Below are positions 1-11,662 of a DNA stretch of 64,000 nt, piece by piece. Positions within the stretch are counted from its first letter, which is position 1. Each line of letters starts with the position of its first letter. The DNA comes from Kappaphycus alvarezii (taxonomy: Eukaryota; Rhodophyta; Florideophyceae; Gigartinales; Solieriaceae): positions 1 to 64,000 of the forward strand of contig NADL03000040.1 in NCBI GenBank assembly GCA_002205965.3, read 5' to 3'. A program made the position numbers and the translations under genes. Under the pieces are notes generated by a model. That model saw only the letters and a list, made by a program, of their open reading frames with translations, did not search any database and had not been told where the DNA came from.

Positions 1-1200
1 AAACCACGCATCGTACACTCTTTAGGCGGCACAACATACACGTCTCTTTGAGCTTGGCCTGTCTGCAAAAAGGAAGACCTAATGTCAATTTTGGCTTGTA
101 CCCAATGAAAAATAGAGCCTAGTGATAGAACTTTGAGGAAACCAAGGGGGGCAAGTTTTTGAGTCTGTCTTTGGGCGTCTTTATCTCGCGTTCCTTGTTA
201 CCGTGCGGGCTATTCTTGCCTTACACATAAGCGAGTCGTCGTCGAGTTGTTTAATCTTACCAGTACATGACTTTAAAATGACGTTTGAACATTTTGTGAC
301 CTGCGAGATGTGCTCCTCGTGTACTTGCTTTCTGAAATAATTCTCCTCATTATTGTAAGCATTTGTAGATCAAAAATGACGTTACCCCTTGCGCATGATC
401 TGAAAAACTCTTTGTGCTTGAAGCGCTGGAAGTGAAGGTTAGTCGCAGCCAGTTCCTGCGAAGTCAATTCGAATCCAGCGATAGGCGTACTTCATTTCCG
501 GTCAACCATCTGACTCTTTCTACAGGGATGTGAGTAAGCAGCGCATCATGGTCAACTCCTGTCAAATATATTACGGCAGAAGGCTGATCATCCTCAGGTT
601 CCGATGTAGCAGAAAAGGGTCCGGGGTATGTATCTTCAGCGTCATTAACTAGTTCGGATTGATGAGGCAATACCTGAGAGTCTTTCTTCTTTGGAGAGTG
701 CTTTTTTAATCGAACTCTCTATTTCATTAACTGCCTGTTGGACAGCCACAGCGAGATCATTACCGATTTACTGCCGGAAGAACACCCTCAACAGCCGCAC
801 GAATTGTACGACCCTCCTTACCAGGTAACCAAAGATTCTCAAATGCATTCACTGAAATGCACATTGTCAAGTCGAGGACGACTGTTCCAACTGAATAGCG
901 AGTTATTGAATGTGGAAAATTTTATGATCTAGAATAAAATGCTACACACACAACTTGTTGAACTGACGAGCCATCGAACTGAGGACACTGGGCGCTGTCC
1001 TTTTGGCTGCTATACTTCCTTACAGCTTGCACAAGTCTCTAACATCTGCGTCGGGTAGCTCTCAAAGTCCTTATTCCAGATTTCGTTTCTTTCCCAAAAG
1101 CATCTTGATAACCTCATATGGAGTGTCCACAGACGTGATTGTGTATGCGGTCAATTATTGCTTTCAGTTCTGTCTGTGGTGCAATACCACCTGAGGCTAG
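1..1200 (-). mobile_element. Ty1/copia element 1, 3' half (GAG-pre-integrase, linker, RT start)
   Basis: Broken minus-strand frames belong to a copia polyprotein. Near 1080-1140 a GAG-pre-integrase motif reads NHVCGHSSYEVIKMLLGK and matches HLCGHSSYTYIRLLSK of the second copia element at 23.8 kb. From about 940 to 700 the linker reads PGKEGRTIRAAVEGV, paralogous to PGKQGNFIRVVIEDV near 23.0 kb. At 1-100 the reverse transcriptase begins with KIDIRSSFLQTGQAQRDVYV and runs off the window edge. The integrase core (about 0.8 kb in element 2) is missing between about 1050 and 950, and several stops interrupt the rest. Homology to element 2 makes the assignment firm; the element is dead. Confidence 0.85.
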
Positions 1201-1204
1201 TAAA

Positions 1205-1350
1205 GCACTTGGGTGTTCGAATCCCACTTTGTTGGTAGGTTGGTAGAGCTTGTGGGTCCAGAACCCAGATTTGAGTTTAGAACTCACTAGAATGTGATGG
1301 CACTTCTGTAGCGTCGAACGCTAGTTTGGGTTCGGTGAACCAACAAAAAA
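1205..1350 (+). repeat. tRNA-like segment at the break in copia element 1
   Basis: A pol III box-B-like stretch (TGTTCGAATCCCA, near 1212-1224) is followed by a D-arm-like GGTTGGTAGAGC and a TGGGTCCAGAACCCA stem-loop. The parts are out of tRNA order and do not fold into a cloverleaf, so this is at best a SINE head or tRNA relic. It lies exactly where the copia reading frames stop and foreign sequence begins. Confidence 0.25.
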
Positions 1351-1789
1351 TCCACCCACAACAGGAAACCGACCACGGGTTTACCTGAGTAACGATGATT
1401 ATACGGGGCTCTTTTGCCCAAGTTTGCAGAATAGTGGCAGCGCCGAATAGTTACAAGTATGCAGGATATCCCAGCGTAAGCAGTTGGTTGCCCGTTTACT
1501 TGTCGAGTGGCAAAAGTGCCAAGTGATATATAGGTTAATTAAGTTAGACTATCGTACTCCTAGAGTTAACGGTTAGGTTAGAAATACAGTTAAGAATACA
1601 GTTAATACGGTAGTCAGTGACGTGCATGCATCGAGCTGGTATGGTGAAGCCACGGTAAGTCATGACGGGGACCAGGGGGCGGATCATTGCCCTTATTAGT
1701 TTACAGTGCCATTACACTGCTGTCAGCACCCAATGCATACAATGCAGCCATATAATACGGTGGTCGTTGGACCAAATCCATGAGTCCCA

Positions 1790-2430
1790 AATAAATACAA
1801 AACTAAAGGTTTCCTAAAACCATCCGTGGCGACTTCGCGCCAAGTACGCATCTTCGGGTGCGACTGGGATCAATGTACCAAATTTGCGACAGAGGCCTCA
1901 TGCCATTCCGCCCAAGGGAGCCGGGCACTACATTGTCCAGGGCGGTCGGCTTTGACCTGGACAGTCGCACAAATACTGGAGTGTGGGGTGTTGAGCACAC
2001 TAAAGGTATAGATGGTTGAACTGTTGGTTGATGCTTCCGGTAAACAAGCCGGGGCATCAGACCAGGTATATACAGAAAAAGTATTCAACAACAGCAGAGA
2101 TAAATTGTAAGCAAATGGTACTGAATTAAAAGGTATTCTAGAAAAAGCGGCCCCTGAAGTATCAAACTACAAGGTTCTGAAGGCTCATGTAGCAGCCATC
2201 AATGTAAACTATAGCAATAAACATCATGGCAAAGTCCCATTGGTCCAATTGAAAAGAAGTAAAAAGTAGTTGCTGATTGGTGGGTCAGAAATGTTTCGAG
2301 AATCATACGAGATAGCTACGATGTCTTCATGTCATTGGCCTGGTACAAATAGGTATATATGATCTTATGTTTTACACTGGTACAGTGCACAAGTTCCACT
2401 GATGTCTTCTTACAGTGTAAATCCTTAGTA
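1790..2430 (-). repeat. Repeat R copy 1 (promoter-like segment shared with 36.3-36.8 kb)
   Basis: About 450 bp matches 36310-36790 in the same orientation with many scattered substitutions. Shared blocks include GATGCTTCCGGTAAACA, AAACATCATGGCAAAGT, CCATTGGTCCAATTG, TTGCTGATTGGTG and the run around TACAGTGCACAAGTT. On the minus strand it reads from a CCAAT/ATTGG-rich part through a TATA-like stretch into a short frame starting VYRKHQP, as in the other copy upstream of the zinc-finger gene. It separates the gag/protease half of copia element 1 from its distal half, so it inserted there or was joined by rearrangement. Confidence 0.75.
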
Positions 2431-2436
2431 TACAGG

Positions 2437-3990
2437 TTACCGGAGGGATAATGTCAGGGTAGTTGGTGATTTATGGGCATAATCGCAACAGGGAGTCAAC
2501 TGAGACTGATTCAACGGCTGTTTGCTGTGCACAAAAATGTCGAAAGGCATATAACTGTGCAAATCATCGTGAATGAGCGAGATAATTCCAGCTTCAGGAT
2601 TTGGTAGAACAAATGCATTGCCGTCGATATGCTCGATATTGCACTTACGTGTCACGTTGCGGCCTACTACCAATTGAGATGATCCTTCAATCACAGAGTG
2701 GCGTATCTGTACAGTATATTACAGTCAGACATATCAGTTGAAATGATAGTGTCACATATGCGACGAGGTGCACTAGAGTGTGTTCCATTGCCATATTGCC
2801 AGAACTGCCGATCAGCGATCAGTTCAGGCAACGTATCAAGGGTTACATCCCAAGATGGGAGCATAATTGGAGCTAACAGGCGAAGTTCATGTTGAGCAAG
2901 CCAATTGTATGGTGATCCGTCATCGAGAAGGGGACCAGGGAAAGATAAGATGTCAGATCCTTCCCCAATTATGCGGGACATATGGAGTGCTATCTTTTCT
3001 TTTCTGGTTCTTCGGCTTTCTGTCGTCAGAAGCTGAAGATTCTGGTGGGAGATTCTTGGCCGGTGGGTTTCCATTCTCATCATGATCCTGCGCCTAATGA
3101 CCGAACGCACCACGAATGCGGCATCTCGACTTGGCTTTGAGTGCAGCAAAGTCCTCGGGAAAATAAACGCAGTTTCCCATTCTTGCGATCTTTGCTACCG
3201 TTTGATTACGTCTTGGCAGAATTTGCATGCAAATGGTCGAGATTATTGTTGTCACTGCTACTGACATGCCCTTTCGGTCGGTCGCAATGACGAATTACGC
3301 CAGCAACAGGGTTGTACGAAAATTTCTTCAGAGAATCGTCGGTTGTTTCATTTTCATCATATTCACCACTACGAGGGGCAGCTACAGCCAAGACTGATAC
3401 ACGCTTATTTCCATCGACATTTGAATTTACAAGCAGCATAAATGTAGTCAGTCAATCGGGCAACTTCGCTTCAGGAGAGAGAGAGTTGAACTTCGAAACC
3501 TGCGCTTCAAACCGAGACTCGAAATTCTTGAATATTTCGTTCGATCCTCTCTTCGCGTTCAAAACCTGCAAAAACATACTATAAAGATCACTCACCGCAG
3601 CTAGCGGATCGCGTTTGTACACGGTGCGGACAATGGCATCTACTACCCCTACTGACTGAATAACTTCACTGGATACCTTCTTGCACAAATAAAGAGCACG
3701 GTCATACAGCTGAGATTGTAACATGATTCCTTGAAGTTCAGGGAATACTTTACTGCTGTTCGACTCGGGGAGCTTGTCATGGAAGGCTTTCCAAAGGTAG
3801 ACGGCGTTAAGATAAGGTTCCCTGTCTCCCATTCCGTTTGTCCACGGAATTTTACGGATGTACCATGAAATCTTGGGTCTCTATGGCAGTTCTGGGCCCA
3901 TAACAATGTAATTGTCGGCCTCACGGTGTCCGTGGGGGTGTCTTTAAACCCGATATATGGTCGTGGTTCTGGTGTCAAAAAAAATGTCAT
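2437..3990 (-). mobile_element. Ty1/copia element 1, 5' half (Gag and start of Pol)
   Basis: The minus-strand frame at 3832-3452 encodes a Gag-like segment (YLWKAFHDKLPES ... LYDRALYLCKK), paralogous to LVILWKAFHDGL ... SDRALDLSRK of element 2 near 25.1 kb. The next frame (3149-2691) carries SFPGPLLDDGSPYNWL and LPELIADRQFWQYGNG; element 2 has the equivalents VADDGAPYSGMG and LPDAVADRPCWQ. A third frame (2694-2437, VIEGSSQLVVGRN...) continues into the region before the integrase. Frames alternate, so frameshifts are present. No LTR was found at the 4.0-kb side. Confidence 0.85.
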
Positions 3991-3999
3991 GTCCCGTCA

Positions 4000-5580
4000 T
4001 CTTCTACTCAGACCAGACTACAGACAATTAAGTACTGCAAGGAGCTTCCAAAACAGTAACGCTATGAATGAATAAAAGTAGTTCTAAGAATAAAATCACC
4101 GGGTGCTACCCAGGAGGTATTGAAAGATACTGTTACACCTACCTGGAAATGGGCGCTTGTTTCGTCATGAACCAAAACAGGATGATGCTAGGTAGCACAG
4201 TAATCGTAGACAAGTAATCAAAAAGACTGTAGCACAATTGCACTACATTGACATAAAGGGTTTCAACAGCCTGATCGCAGAGTGATTCAAAGTTGATAGA
4301 CTTGTTCCGCCAAGATTCAAATTCAAACGTAAAAGTTGACTTGTCCATAGGTCACAGCCAGTTTGCATCATGTTTCAAGGCTGTTAAAATTGTTACCCAA
4401 ATTGTCAACACAAGAGGTGAAAGTTGGCTATTCCATAGGTCAACTTTCGCAATACTGCCTAAGGCGGAGCAGTACAAATGAGTGCTTTCACAGAAATTGG
4501 CGTGCTTCGGCGGCGTTTTGTGGCGGCTTTGTTCGGCAGTAGAGACGGGGGTCGGCTTTTGTTTGCAGCAGTGAAAAGCGGGAGGCGGTCTTTTTTGATC
4601 TAGGCGAGGGGCGCGGCGGGGGATTACAATAGAGAGGGCCAGTAACAGTCATTTCGCTAGGCGGAGCGGCGCGGAGGATTGATGTAACAGCAATTGGCGT
4701 TTTCCGAAGTGGTGTGGCGGCGTATCGGCATAGTGGTGTGGCAATGTGATGTGATTGTGGGTATAGCGGCGTATTTCGGCGGCAGGGTTGGGCGGGGGGT
4801 TTTAGCGGTAATTTTCACGCTGGGGGAGAGGGACGACATGGTTCTACAAAGAGTAGTGGTGGCTGCGGGGCGTTTAGCATGCTTTAATGACAGGAAAAGG
4901 GGCGGGGGGTTGGTGAATTTACGGGGAGGATTAATAATGTGGGGAGGAATGGAGTAGTCAAAGAACAGTTTCTGGAAAATATGGCTACAGTACAGTACTA
5001 TCAGTGTTCAATTACTACGTGGCATGTGCACGTGTATTATCAGCGAAGTTCAGTAACACGTGCAGTGTTATTCTGTTGGTAACGTGCACATTCTGCATTT
5101 AGTGCTCCTCTGTGGTCTATGTAAAGTGCCCCTGACCTGATCTCCGGGACCAAAGAGGCATCAGTGACTGTGTGACAGGAAACGAAATCCGTACTTTGCA
5201 GCTTCGGAGTGAAGTTACAATATGAAATCGATTTAATCAGCAAGACTACTCGATCTAGCCATTGCTAGGCTGCAATCAAAGTTCGAGCATCTTCAGAATC
5301 TGAGGCCTTATCCAAAATCAGAGGAAAGACCAGCCTTCTTATAGAAACCTTCTTCTTGGTGCGTCTGTGGTAAGCACTCAGAGGTCTCACGGGATCTAGA
5401 CTTCTCTTAAGCATGTTAGTCAATGTCTATAAGGCGAGTAGGATGGAGAGGACCGCAGAAGGAAGTTTTTTGCGCACGAGTCGATAGTTTGGTTGTTCAA
5501 GAGGAGACGTCCTCGAAAAAAGTTGGAGTCAGAGCGAGACTAGCAACCTGCTGAATGAGAAGGGCATGTTTCGCCCAAAG
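4000..5580. other. No gene seen; G-biased stretch at 4490-4960
   Basis: No frame here resembles a known family. From 4490 to 4960 the plus strand is strongly G-rich with many GGCGG and GGGG runs, giving long open frames by composition only. The 4139-4348 minus frame (69 codons) is unsupported. Confidence 0.6.
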
Positions 5581-7559
5581 GTAGAAGCATGGTTCGCCCA
5601 AGAAAAAGAGCGAAACATTATCCAGAATTACTGGATCAAGCCCAGGAAGATGCTGAGCTTCAGCGAGGAGATCAGATTCCTCAAGACTCCGGAAAACATC
5701 AAGCCGTGGTAGAAATCAAATGCGTAGCCACCTTACAAGACTGTCAGTGTACTATAGGGGTGATAGAGGGACTTCCTTGGACAGCTACTAGTATTTTAAC
5801 CGTTATGAAGGTGATAGTTCAGCTTACCAGTAAATGGGAACAAAAAAGGGGCTTTATTGGAGTCATACTTCGAAAGAAAACGCAGATATGGCCCATACGA
5901 AGATAAGGGGCGGCGAGGATGAAGACAAGATTGCCGCGTTACCTATCCAGTTCACGCAGCTCAAAAGATATTAAAGATCTATCTCGAGAAGTTTTGCTGT
6001 CTTAGGGCCCGAGAAGACTCTTTCTTTGATTCTAAGCGAACTTTTTTCCGCCTTTTTGAATTATTTCTCACTTCAGAAAAATTACGAGAGGCAGCTTTTG
6101 CCTTGTGCCTTCAAAAGGTATGGGCCCAGAGTCTTCGAGGGTGTGGCGATTGTACGCTCGAATGCCAGCGCAAATGAGCTTTGGTACCACTTGGGGCTGG
6201 AGTATGCTGCAAAACGCAGCTCGGTGCATTGCAAGATAAGTTATTCATCATTAAATGGAATCATAAATATGAATCCATGTCCGCTTGTGGAGAACTCCTA
6301 AGGTCTGCTTTCGTTATTCCGCAGATTCCAGTCTCAGATGAAATCAAGGTGAACTCATTAAAAGTAAGTCTGGCTGCGAGCCTTCAGTAGCAAGCAGTTC
6401 TGGTATAAAACACTGTGGTGTGTGCGATTTCTAGGCTTTCGGCGGTTTGTTAGTCTTCGAGCCGGGAAAGTGTCTGGCAGTTCCAAGAGCCAGGAAAGCC
6501 ATACAGGGAGTCCCTTGTGAGGTAACAGGTTATAACTACCCTCAGATAACCCCCTTATACTGCCAAAAAACAGGGTAATGTATTTAGGGACTATTGGAAC
6601 AAAACAATGACGTGATGCAGCGCTATCGGGACAAAGCCTCATAGCAGAAGGTCTCGGGGTCTGAAGCACCCAGTCGAGAAGAAACCCCCCACTGGAGGTG
6701 TTAAAAAACTTTTTGAGGTTATTTGAGCTTGTAGGGAGCTGATTTTATTGTAGAGGATGGTTGAAGACGAAGAAGTGCCAGTAAAAAGTCAAGATATTGT
6801 GATATGATATTCAGTTACTAGTGGATACGGCAGCTTCTTCAATTCGAGTGTACTTGAAGTAGTTCCCAAGGTAATGGAGGTATGGTTTATCCAACGGAAG
6901 GTGGAGCTCGTTCGGTGGATGTTCAGGGTGTTGAATTCAAAGGAGAAGGTTACATCGAGTGTTATATAAGGGGACTGAGTGTTTGAGGGAAGGTCCATGT
7001 GATGAACCCGCTCTGCGGACAAGCATTTTCAACGCCTGCGTTTCTGGCGAAATCTCAAGCTCCAATTAGACTTTGGAATGGATTCAGCGTCCATATTGTA
7101 TCATAGAAATAGGTTTAAAGGTCCTTTAACCGCACAGAAAGAGAAAGGAGGTGTCGAGCATGAGATAATTCAGGCAGTCATTGAGGACCATGGAAAAGAA
7201 AATTCCACAGCATTCATGGACCACTCCGAGTTTTATACAAGCAAGGAGATGCACATGAAGCCGCGTAATTTGTTTTTGAACCATCGAGATACTTTAAAGA
7301 GCCTTTGGAAATTTGTAGACATAACGCACAGGATGTCCCCAAAACCCAACGGGAAGTCGTTTTGTGCCCCTATGCGGAGGCGATCGCCCAAAGAGTAAGA
7401 GATAGAGCGATTTTCAATGCATAGACTTATTGACCTTGGGAGAACAGAGCTTTTTAGTATCTTCTTGGGTTACAAATAATGTCTTTTTGAAGGATAAGGA
7501 CCTAGAAATTCGATTTACATAGAATTTACGGCACCTCAATGATCTTAATATCACATAAA

Positions 7560-8120
7560 TTTACCTAATTGAGAATGTACGAGATATATTGGACTGGTTA
7601 GGCGGCAAGGAGGTATTCTCAGTCTCCGACCTCAAAATTGGCTTCCACCAGGTCCCTTTACAAGATGACTACAAATCTATTACGAAAAAGAGCAAAGCTT
7701 TTTGCCTGTATTAATACAACCGACTTCCTCGGGGGTTGAAAACACGCTTCTGGAATTATTGAACATATATGAACAAAATTTAAGGGGATGGAACATGAAG
7801 AAATGTTCTGGCTTTCCTATATGATACAAGCATCAGAACTAGCACTGAGGAGGAGAATATCGATTCCTTAGGTGCCATATTGGATACTATGCCCAAGGCG
7901 GGTGTAAAACGTAAAGTTATCCGGTTCTTCGATCGAGATTGCTGGGCTACGTAGTGGACGAAGAGGGCTTGAGGCCTTCCGAAAAACACATAAAGGTTAT
8001 CAGGAACCTGATCGAGCCGGCATCAGAAGATAAGCTTGTGAGGTTTATTGGGATTTTAAACTTCTCCCCTGTATTCATCGACCATTTGCGGGAATTTCTG
8101 CTCTACTCTATGAATTTCTA
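7560..8120 (+). pseudogene. Gypsy element 1 reverse transcriptase fragment
   Basis: With frame changes it reads DWLGGKEVFSVSDLKIGFHQ, then LYQYNRLPRGLK, matching the gypsy RT blocks LGGAKYFSKLDLKSGYHQ and PFGLK. After a gap comes LGYVVDEEGLRPSEKHIKVI, the region after the catalytic loop (LGHVVSAEGI...), then LVRFIGILNFSPVFI, matching the FLGL.NYYRRFI block. The YxDD loop itself is not readable, so the enzyme is lost. Confidence 0.8.
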
Positions 8121-8319
8121 AAGGTAACGGTATTTTCCAAGAAAAGACCCCCAGAGAGCGACTTTTTATCCTGAAATGATCGGGTAAATGGGGTGTAGCG
8201 CAAGAAAGTCCTTGAAAATATTGAGAGATGCCTTAAGTAAGCCAGAAGTCTGGCCGCGCTTATCCACGAAACACAAGACAGTTTGATGAAATATGCTACC
8301 TCATACGGACTCAGCGATT

Positions 8320-8530
8320 TTTGCTTCAAGGCGAATGGAAAATTAGATCGCGTCCCATCTTGTTTACCAGTAGAGCCCTGAGTAAATCAGAGGAGAACTA
8401 CGCACTCAGGAGGAAAAGTGCATGGCAATCGTGTATGACTCACAAAATGGCGCCAAAATCTGCATGGAGAATCTTTTACAATAGTATCGGATCAATTGAC
8501 AATGAAGTGGTTGCTCCATCTTAAAGTGCC
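8320..8530 (+). pseudogene. Gypsy element 1 RNase H fragment
   Basis: The frame contains RPILFTSRALSKSEENYAL, matching the gypsy RNase H block (P.AF.SR.L...E.NY...E+E). After a frame change, WLLHLKVPQW corresponds to the region around the last conserved Asp. Only part of the fold remains. Confidence 0.75.
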
Positions 8531-8829
8531 TCAGTGGGAGCTGATCAGGTGATTCTTTCAATTCAAGATTTTAAATTCAAGATCGAGAACCGTAATGAAC
8601 CGGAGCTTACAATTCAAAAAACTCTGAGCCGAGACGCTGTCCCAAAGCCCTATGCCAGAAATGCTACGGAGATATTGATTCCAGTAGTTCGAAGCTATCT
8701 ATGGAGGAGAACGGTAGCGAAGAAATATCGAGCCTCGTGGAAAACCCTCATGGCGGAACATCATTGCTCGACCAAGAACGCTACCCTCTAGATAAACAGA
8801 TATTGGAGGAGGTGTGGGTTGCATAGTTT

Positions 8830-9540
8830 GAAGATCTGTAGGCTTACGCACGAATGCGGGATAAGGTCATCGTGGATGAAGACGGGGTTTTGGGGCACTC
8901 CGGAAGGGATGAGCTTCCTATCTCGATTCCAAAGTTATTTGTGCCTGAAGTCCTTATGTGGGTACATGGTCCACAAATAAACTGGCACTATGGTCTCTGA
9001 CACACGATTTGCGAGTTTCTAGCTAGATACTACTGGAAGGTATGCGACAGGATACGACTGCATTTTTGGGGAAGTGTCTGCATTTCACAGTGGCATGGGA
9101 GCGTAACTTAGCCCGAAATGCTTCTTTGGAAGTAATCCATCCGAAAATAAGGTTCATCAGGTCTTTCTTGACATCCAGATGACTATTCTGCGCACTGCAA
9201 GCGTAACATTAAAGTATTGACAATAATGGATGGATGTCTTCACAAGATATTTAAGGGATAAGACCACCTTATGGGAGTACTGAGACTTTTTCGAGAATTC
9301 TTATCGAAAATGGATTTCGATACTCGGCCCGATGGAGACCTTGATGTCGGATGGGGTTCCAAACTTGACTGGATCAGTTGTCAAAAGTCTGACTAATTCC
9401 TTGGACATCCGTAGAATTAAAGCATATACATTCACCCACAAGCGAATTGCAGGGTAGAGAGATAATAACGAACCCTCATCAGACCTTGCGAGTTTTATGG
9501 CCACCACCACAGGAGATAGGATGATCAAGGTACTTTAGCA
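8830..9540 (+). pseudogene. Gypsy element 1 integrase fragment
   Basis: An HHCC-like region reads LFVPEVLMWVHGPQINWHYG and then FLARYYWKVCDRIR, like the gypsy VPE.LR..VL...H....HHG and YYWPGM motifs. Further on, GSKLDWISCQKSD and IYIHPQANCRVER recall the core motifs around the second Asp and the HPQ.NGQ.ER Glu block. Stops interrupt each part. Confidence 0.7.
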
Positions 9541-9999
9541 TGTTTCTGGTATAATACTGCCGTCTGAGCTACAACCGGTATCACTTTATACAAGGATATA
9601 TTTAAGTTGGAAGCATTCCAGTCCTGGGCGAAGTGGATACAGACTTCTTTGAAGAAGAGCCGGAGGATATTTCCAAATGATTAGAAGTTCTTCATCGCCT
9701 CTTATATGCCAAAGTTCGAAGTGTTGCAAGGTCCAAAGCCAAGAGGAAAAATGAGAAACCGGTCAATCCGATCGAGTTTAAGGAAGGGAATGGCGTCTTG
9801 ACATTGTCGGTGAAATTGAGCAAAGCCGAAGGTAATAAGCTCATTAATCCCTGGATTGGACAGTATAGGGTCAAGGAAAGGCTGAGAAGATTCGGATATA
9901 TCCTGAGTCTTTAGATAGGGTGTAAAAAAGCCCAATAAAATGCTATCAGGCTGCGTAGAGTTGAAATTGAAGTTGTGGACACTGAAAACCCGGTCGATG

Positions 10000-11280
10000 A
10001 CATGTTTGTGGATTTCTCGTGAACGGAAAAGAAAATATCACGGGGAAGGACAAGGAGAAATGGAAGAGAGATAGAGCGGCTTTTATAAGTTCAACATTCG
10101 GGAAGAAGATCGCCGGTATTGTGCGAGGAAAAAGAGCTACCGGAAATAATGATGCGTCTGTATGATAGTTCTGTACCCAAGAATGTTGATAACCTACTAA
10201 AACAAGAGTGGCCAGAATCGCATTGGGAGGCTGCGCTACGTGATTCAGACACTATGTAGGAGTAGGACTCCAGGCCCGTACTGACCCTGTAGATCCCCAG
10301 GTGTCGCCAACCGGCCCTCAGTTGCCTGGATTATTCCTGCACGCACGGGATGGAAGCAAATTTTCCTTACACGACGTCCCAAGAAAGCTACTTGTGGTAA
10401 AACGTTTCAACTTTTAAGCCGTGCCAGTCTTTTTCAGAAAATAGCGCGCAGCCAGTTTCAGACGGCACAGGGAATGTACGCTACGACACTTTGTCTGTCG
10501 GTAATATCGCACTCGCCGTTATCCGCCCCTAAAGACCGGTCGAGGCGGCATTGCAGTACATCTGGCATTAGTTCAAGTTGCCAGGCTCGCGTCCGCGATA
10601 TATCGCATCAACTGCTCGTCGCTCAAGCCTTGCTGTAGCTGATGGTATGGAAGTACCGGCAAGAGGAGAGTGAGTGCTAATGGCGGACGCCCGAGGTATG
10701 TTCACAGTAGCCACGGTTACCGGGCCTCAATTGTTAATATAGCTGGGCCTCAAATGGTACTCTACGGTGGGTCAGTGTAATCTGGGACCACTGTAAAATT
10801 TTTCTATCGATGCACGAAGTTTCGACCCTCACTCGAGGACGAGGGTGATGGCCGAGGGGTGGACTTGAAAGTTGCGGGTCAAAGAAGCGAGTTTATCGTG
10901 TAGTTCGTGTGACTCAGGTGAGGAGGGGAGCCCGGATTTTTCGCTGCGCAGAATGCTGACCGGGCAGCGTTTAAAAGACGGGTGAACCGCAAATCCATCA
11001 CGAGCATCCTGTCACAGCCCGCCGCAAATACACTGCGGAATTAGAAAGCACACTCTCGGCATCCCAGGTATGGCGACAGCGGCAGCATATGCAGTTATGT
11101 GAGAAGAGTCCGCTGAATGCTGGGCCCGACTCGACATTAACGCGAAAGACTTCTTGCATACGATGCAAACATGCTTCGTTGGGGTTTGCTCATGCGTTCT
11201 CTGGTGCCGAGTGAGATTTTATCGAGTTTCAATGCTTTTCCAGAGTAGCACTAGTGACCGTGCTTCTTCAAGTACTTCGA
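10000..11280. other. No gene seen; possible distal end of gypsy element 1
   Basis: Several stops occur in all frames. A CGAGGACGAGGG-containing purine-rich run near 10830-10865 resembles the end of a gypsy polyprotein followed by a polypurine tract. Nothing else is recognisable. Confidence 0.4.
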
Positions 11281-11286
11281 GTCAGT

Positions 11287-11606
11287 GGGAAAGGCTTGGG
11301 TTTTTACTCTTGGAAGATATATCCGATCTATCCCATGGTTTTCCACACAACCACAATCGACTCAAAATGGGTATAATGACACAGTAATGGGGAAGGAACT
11401 ACGATCCCTAAAATGCTACCTTCAGGCCAGCCATCAAGCAGGCCACACTGGACATGACGGCTGCTGCGGCGTGCCTTTGCATCAAAACCCCCCGAACCTT
11501 TCCGTACGTCTCCAGTGCCCTCACGGCCACGTTCCTTGCCACGTCATTTAGCACTGCACATGCATCCGTGTACTACCCTCAAAGAGTGGAGATTGGCCTC
11601 GACCAA
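11287..11606 (-). mobile_element. LINE copy L1: tail, 3'UTR and C-terminal ORF relic
   Basis: Read on the minus strand, the right end (11540-11600) keeps CCAATCTCCACTCTTTGAGG, which aligns with the ISTLGG codons of better copies (47.9 and 55.5 kb). The ORF end (MSSAAF/LMAGL-like) lies near 11430-11460 and is followed by a ~100-nt 3'UTR. The tail on the plus strand begins GGGAAAGGCTTGGGTTTTTA at 11287. Another LINE tail interrupts the copy at 11607. The 3'UTR block CCACACAACCACAATCGACTC is shared with 13400-13410 and, inverted, with 55080. Confidence 0.7.
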
Positions 11607-11660
11607 GGGGGTAACGGTGGGGTGTTTTACTCTTGGAAGATATATCCGATCTATCCCAGT
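11607..11660 (-). mobile_element. LINE 3' tail nested in copy L1
   Basis: The plus strand reads GGGGTAACGGTGGGGTG and then TTTTACTCTTGGAAGATATA, the shared LINE tail, inside the GGWHP-coding part of L1. The extent to the right is uncertain and no target-site duplication is clear. Confidence 0.6.
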
Positions 11661-11662
11661 TC

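Larger units (their letters stand above)
5580..9990 (+). mobile_element. Ty3/gypsy element 1, heavily decayed
   Basis: A plus-strand series of broken frames follows gypsy order. A possible Gag-like frame comes first (5589-5906), then a protease-like stretch near 6800-7030, reverse transcriptase near 7560-8120, RNase H at 8320-8530, the integrase zinc-binding region near 8900-9060 and the integrase core to about 9540. A post-integrase basic region follows (9690-9930; plus frame ...LSVKLSKAEGNKLINPWIGQYRV). Stops and frameshifts occur every 50-150 codons. The matching minus frames near 9700-9930 are shadows. Purine-rich GGCCGAGGGGTGGA near 10850 could be a polypurine tract, but no LTR pair was recognised. 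Confidence 0.8.
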
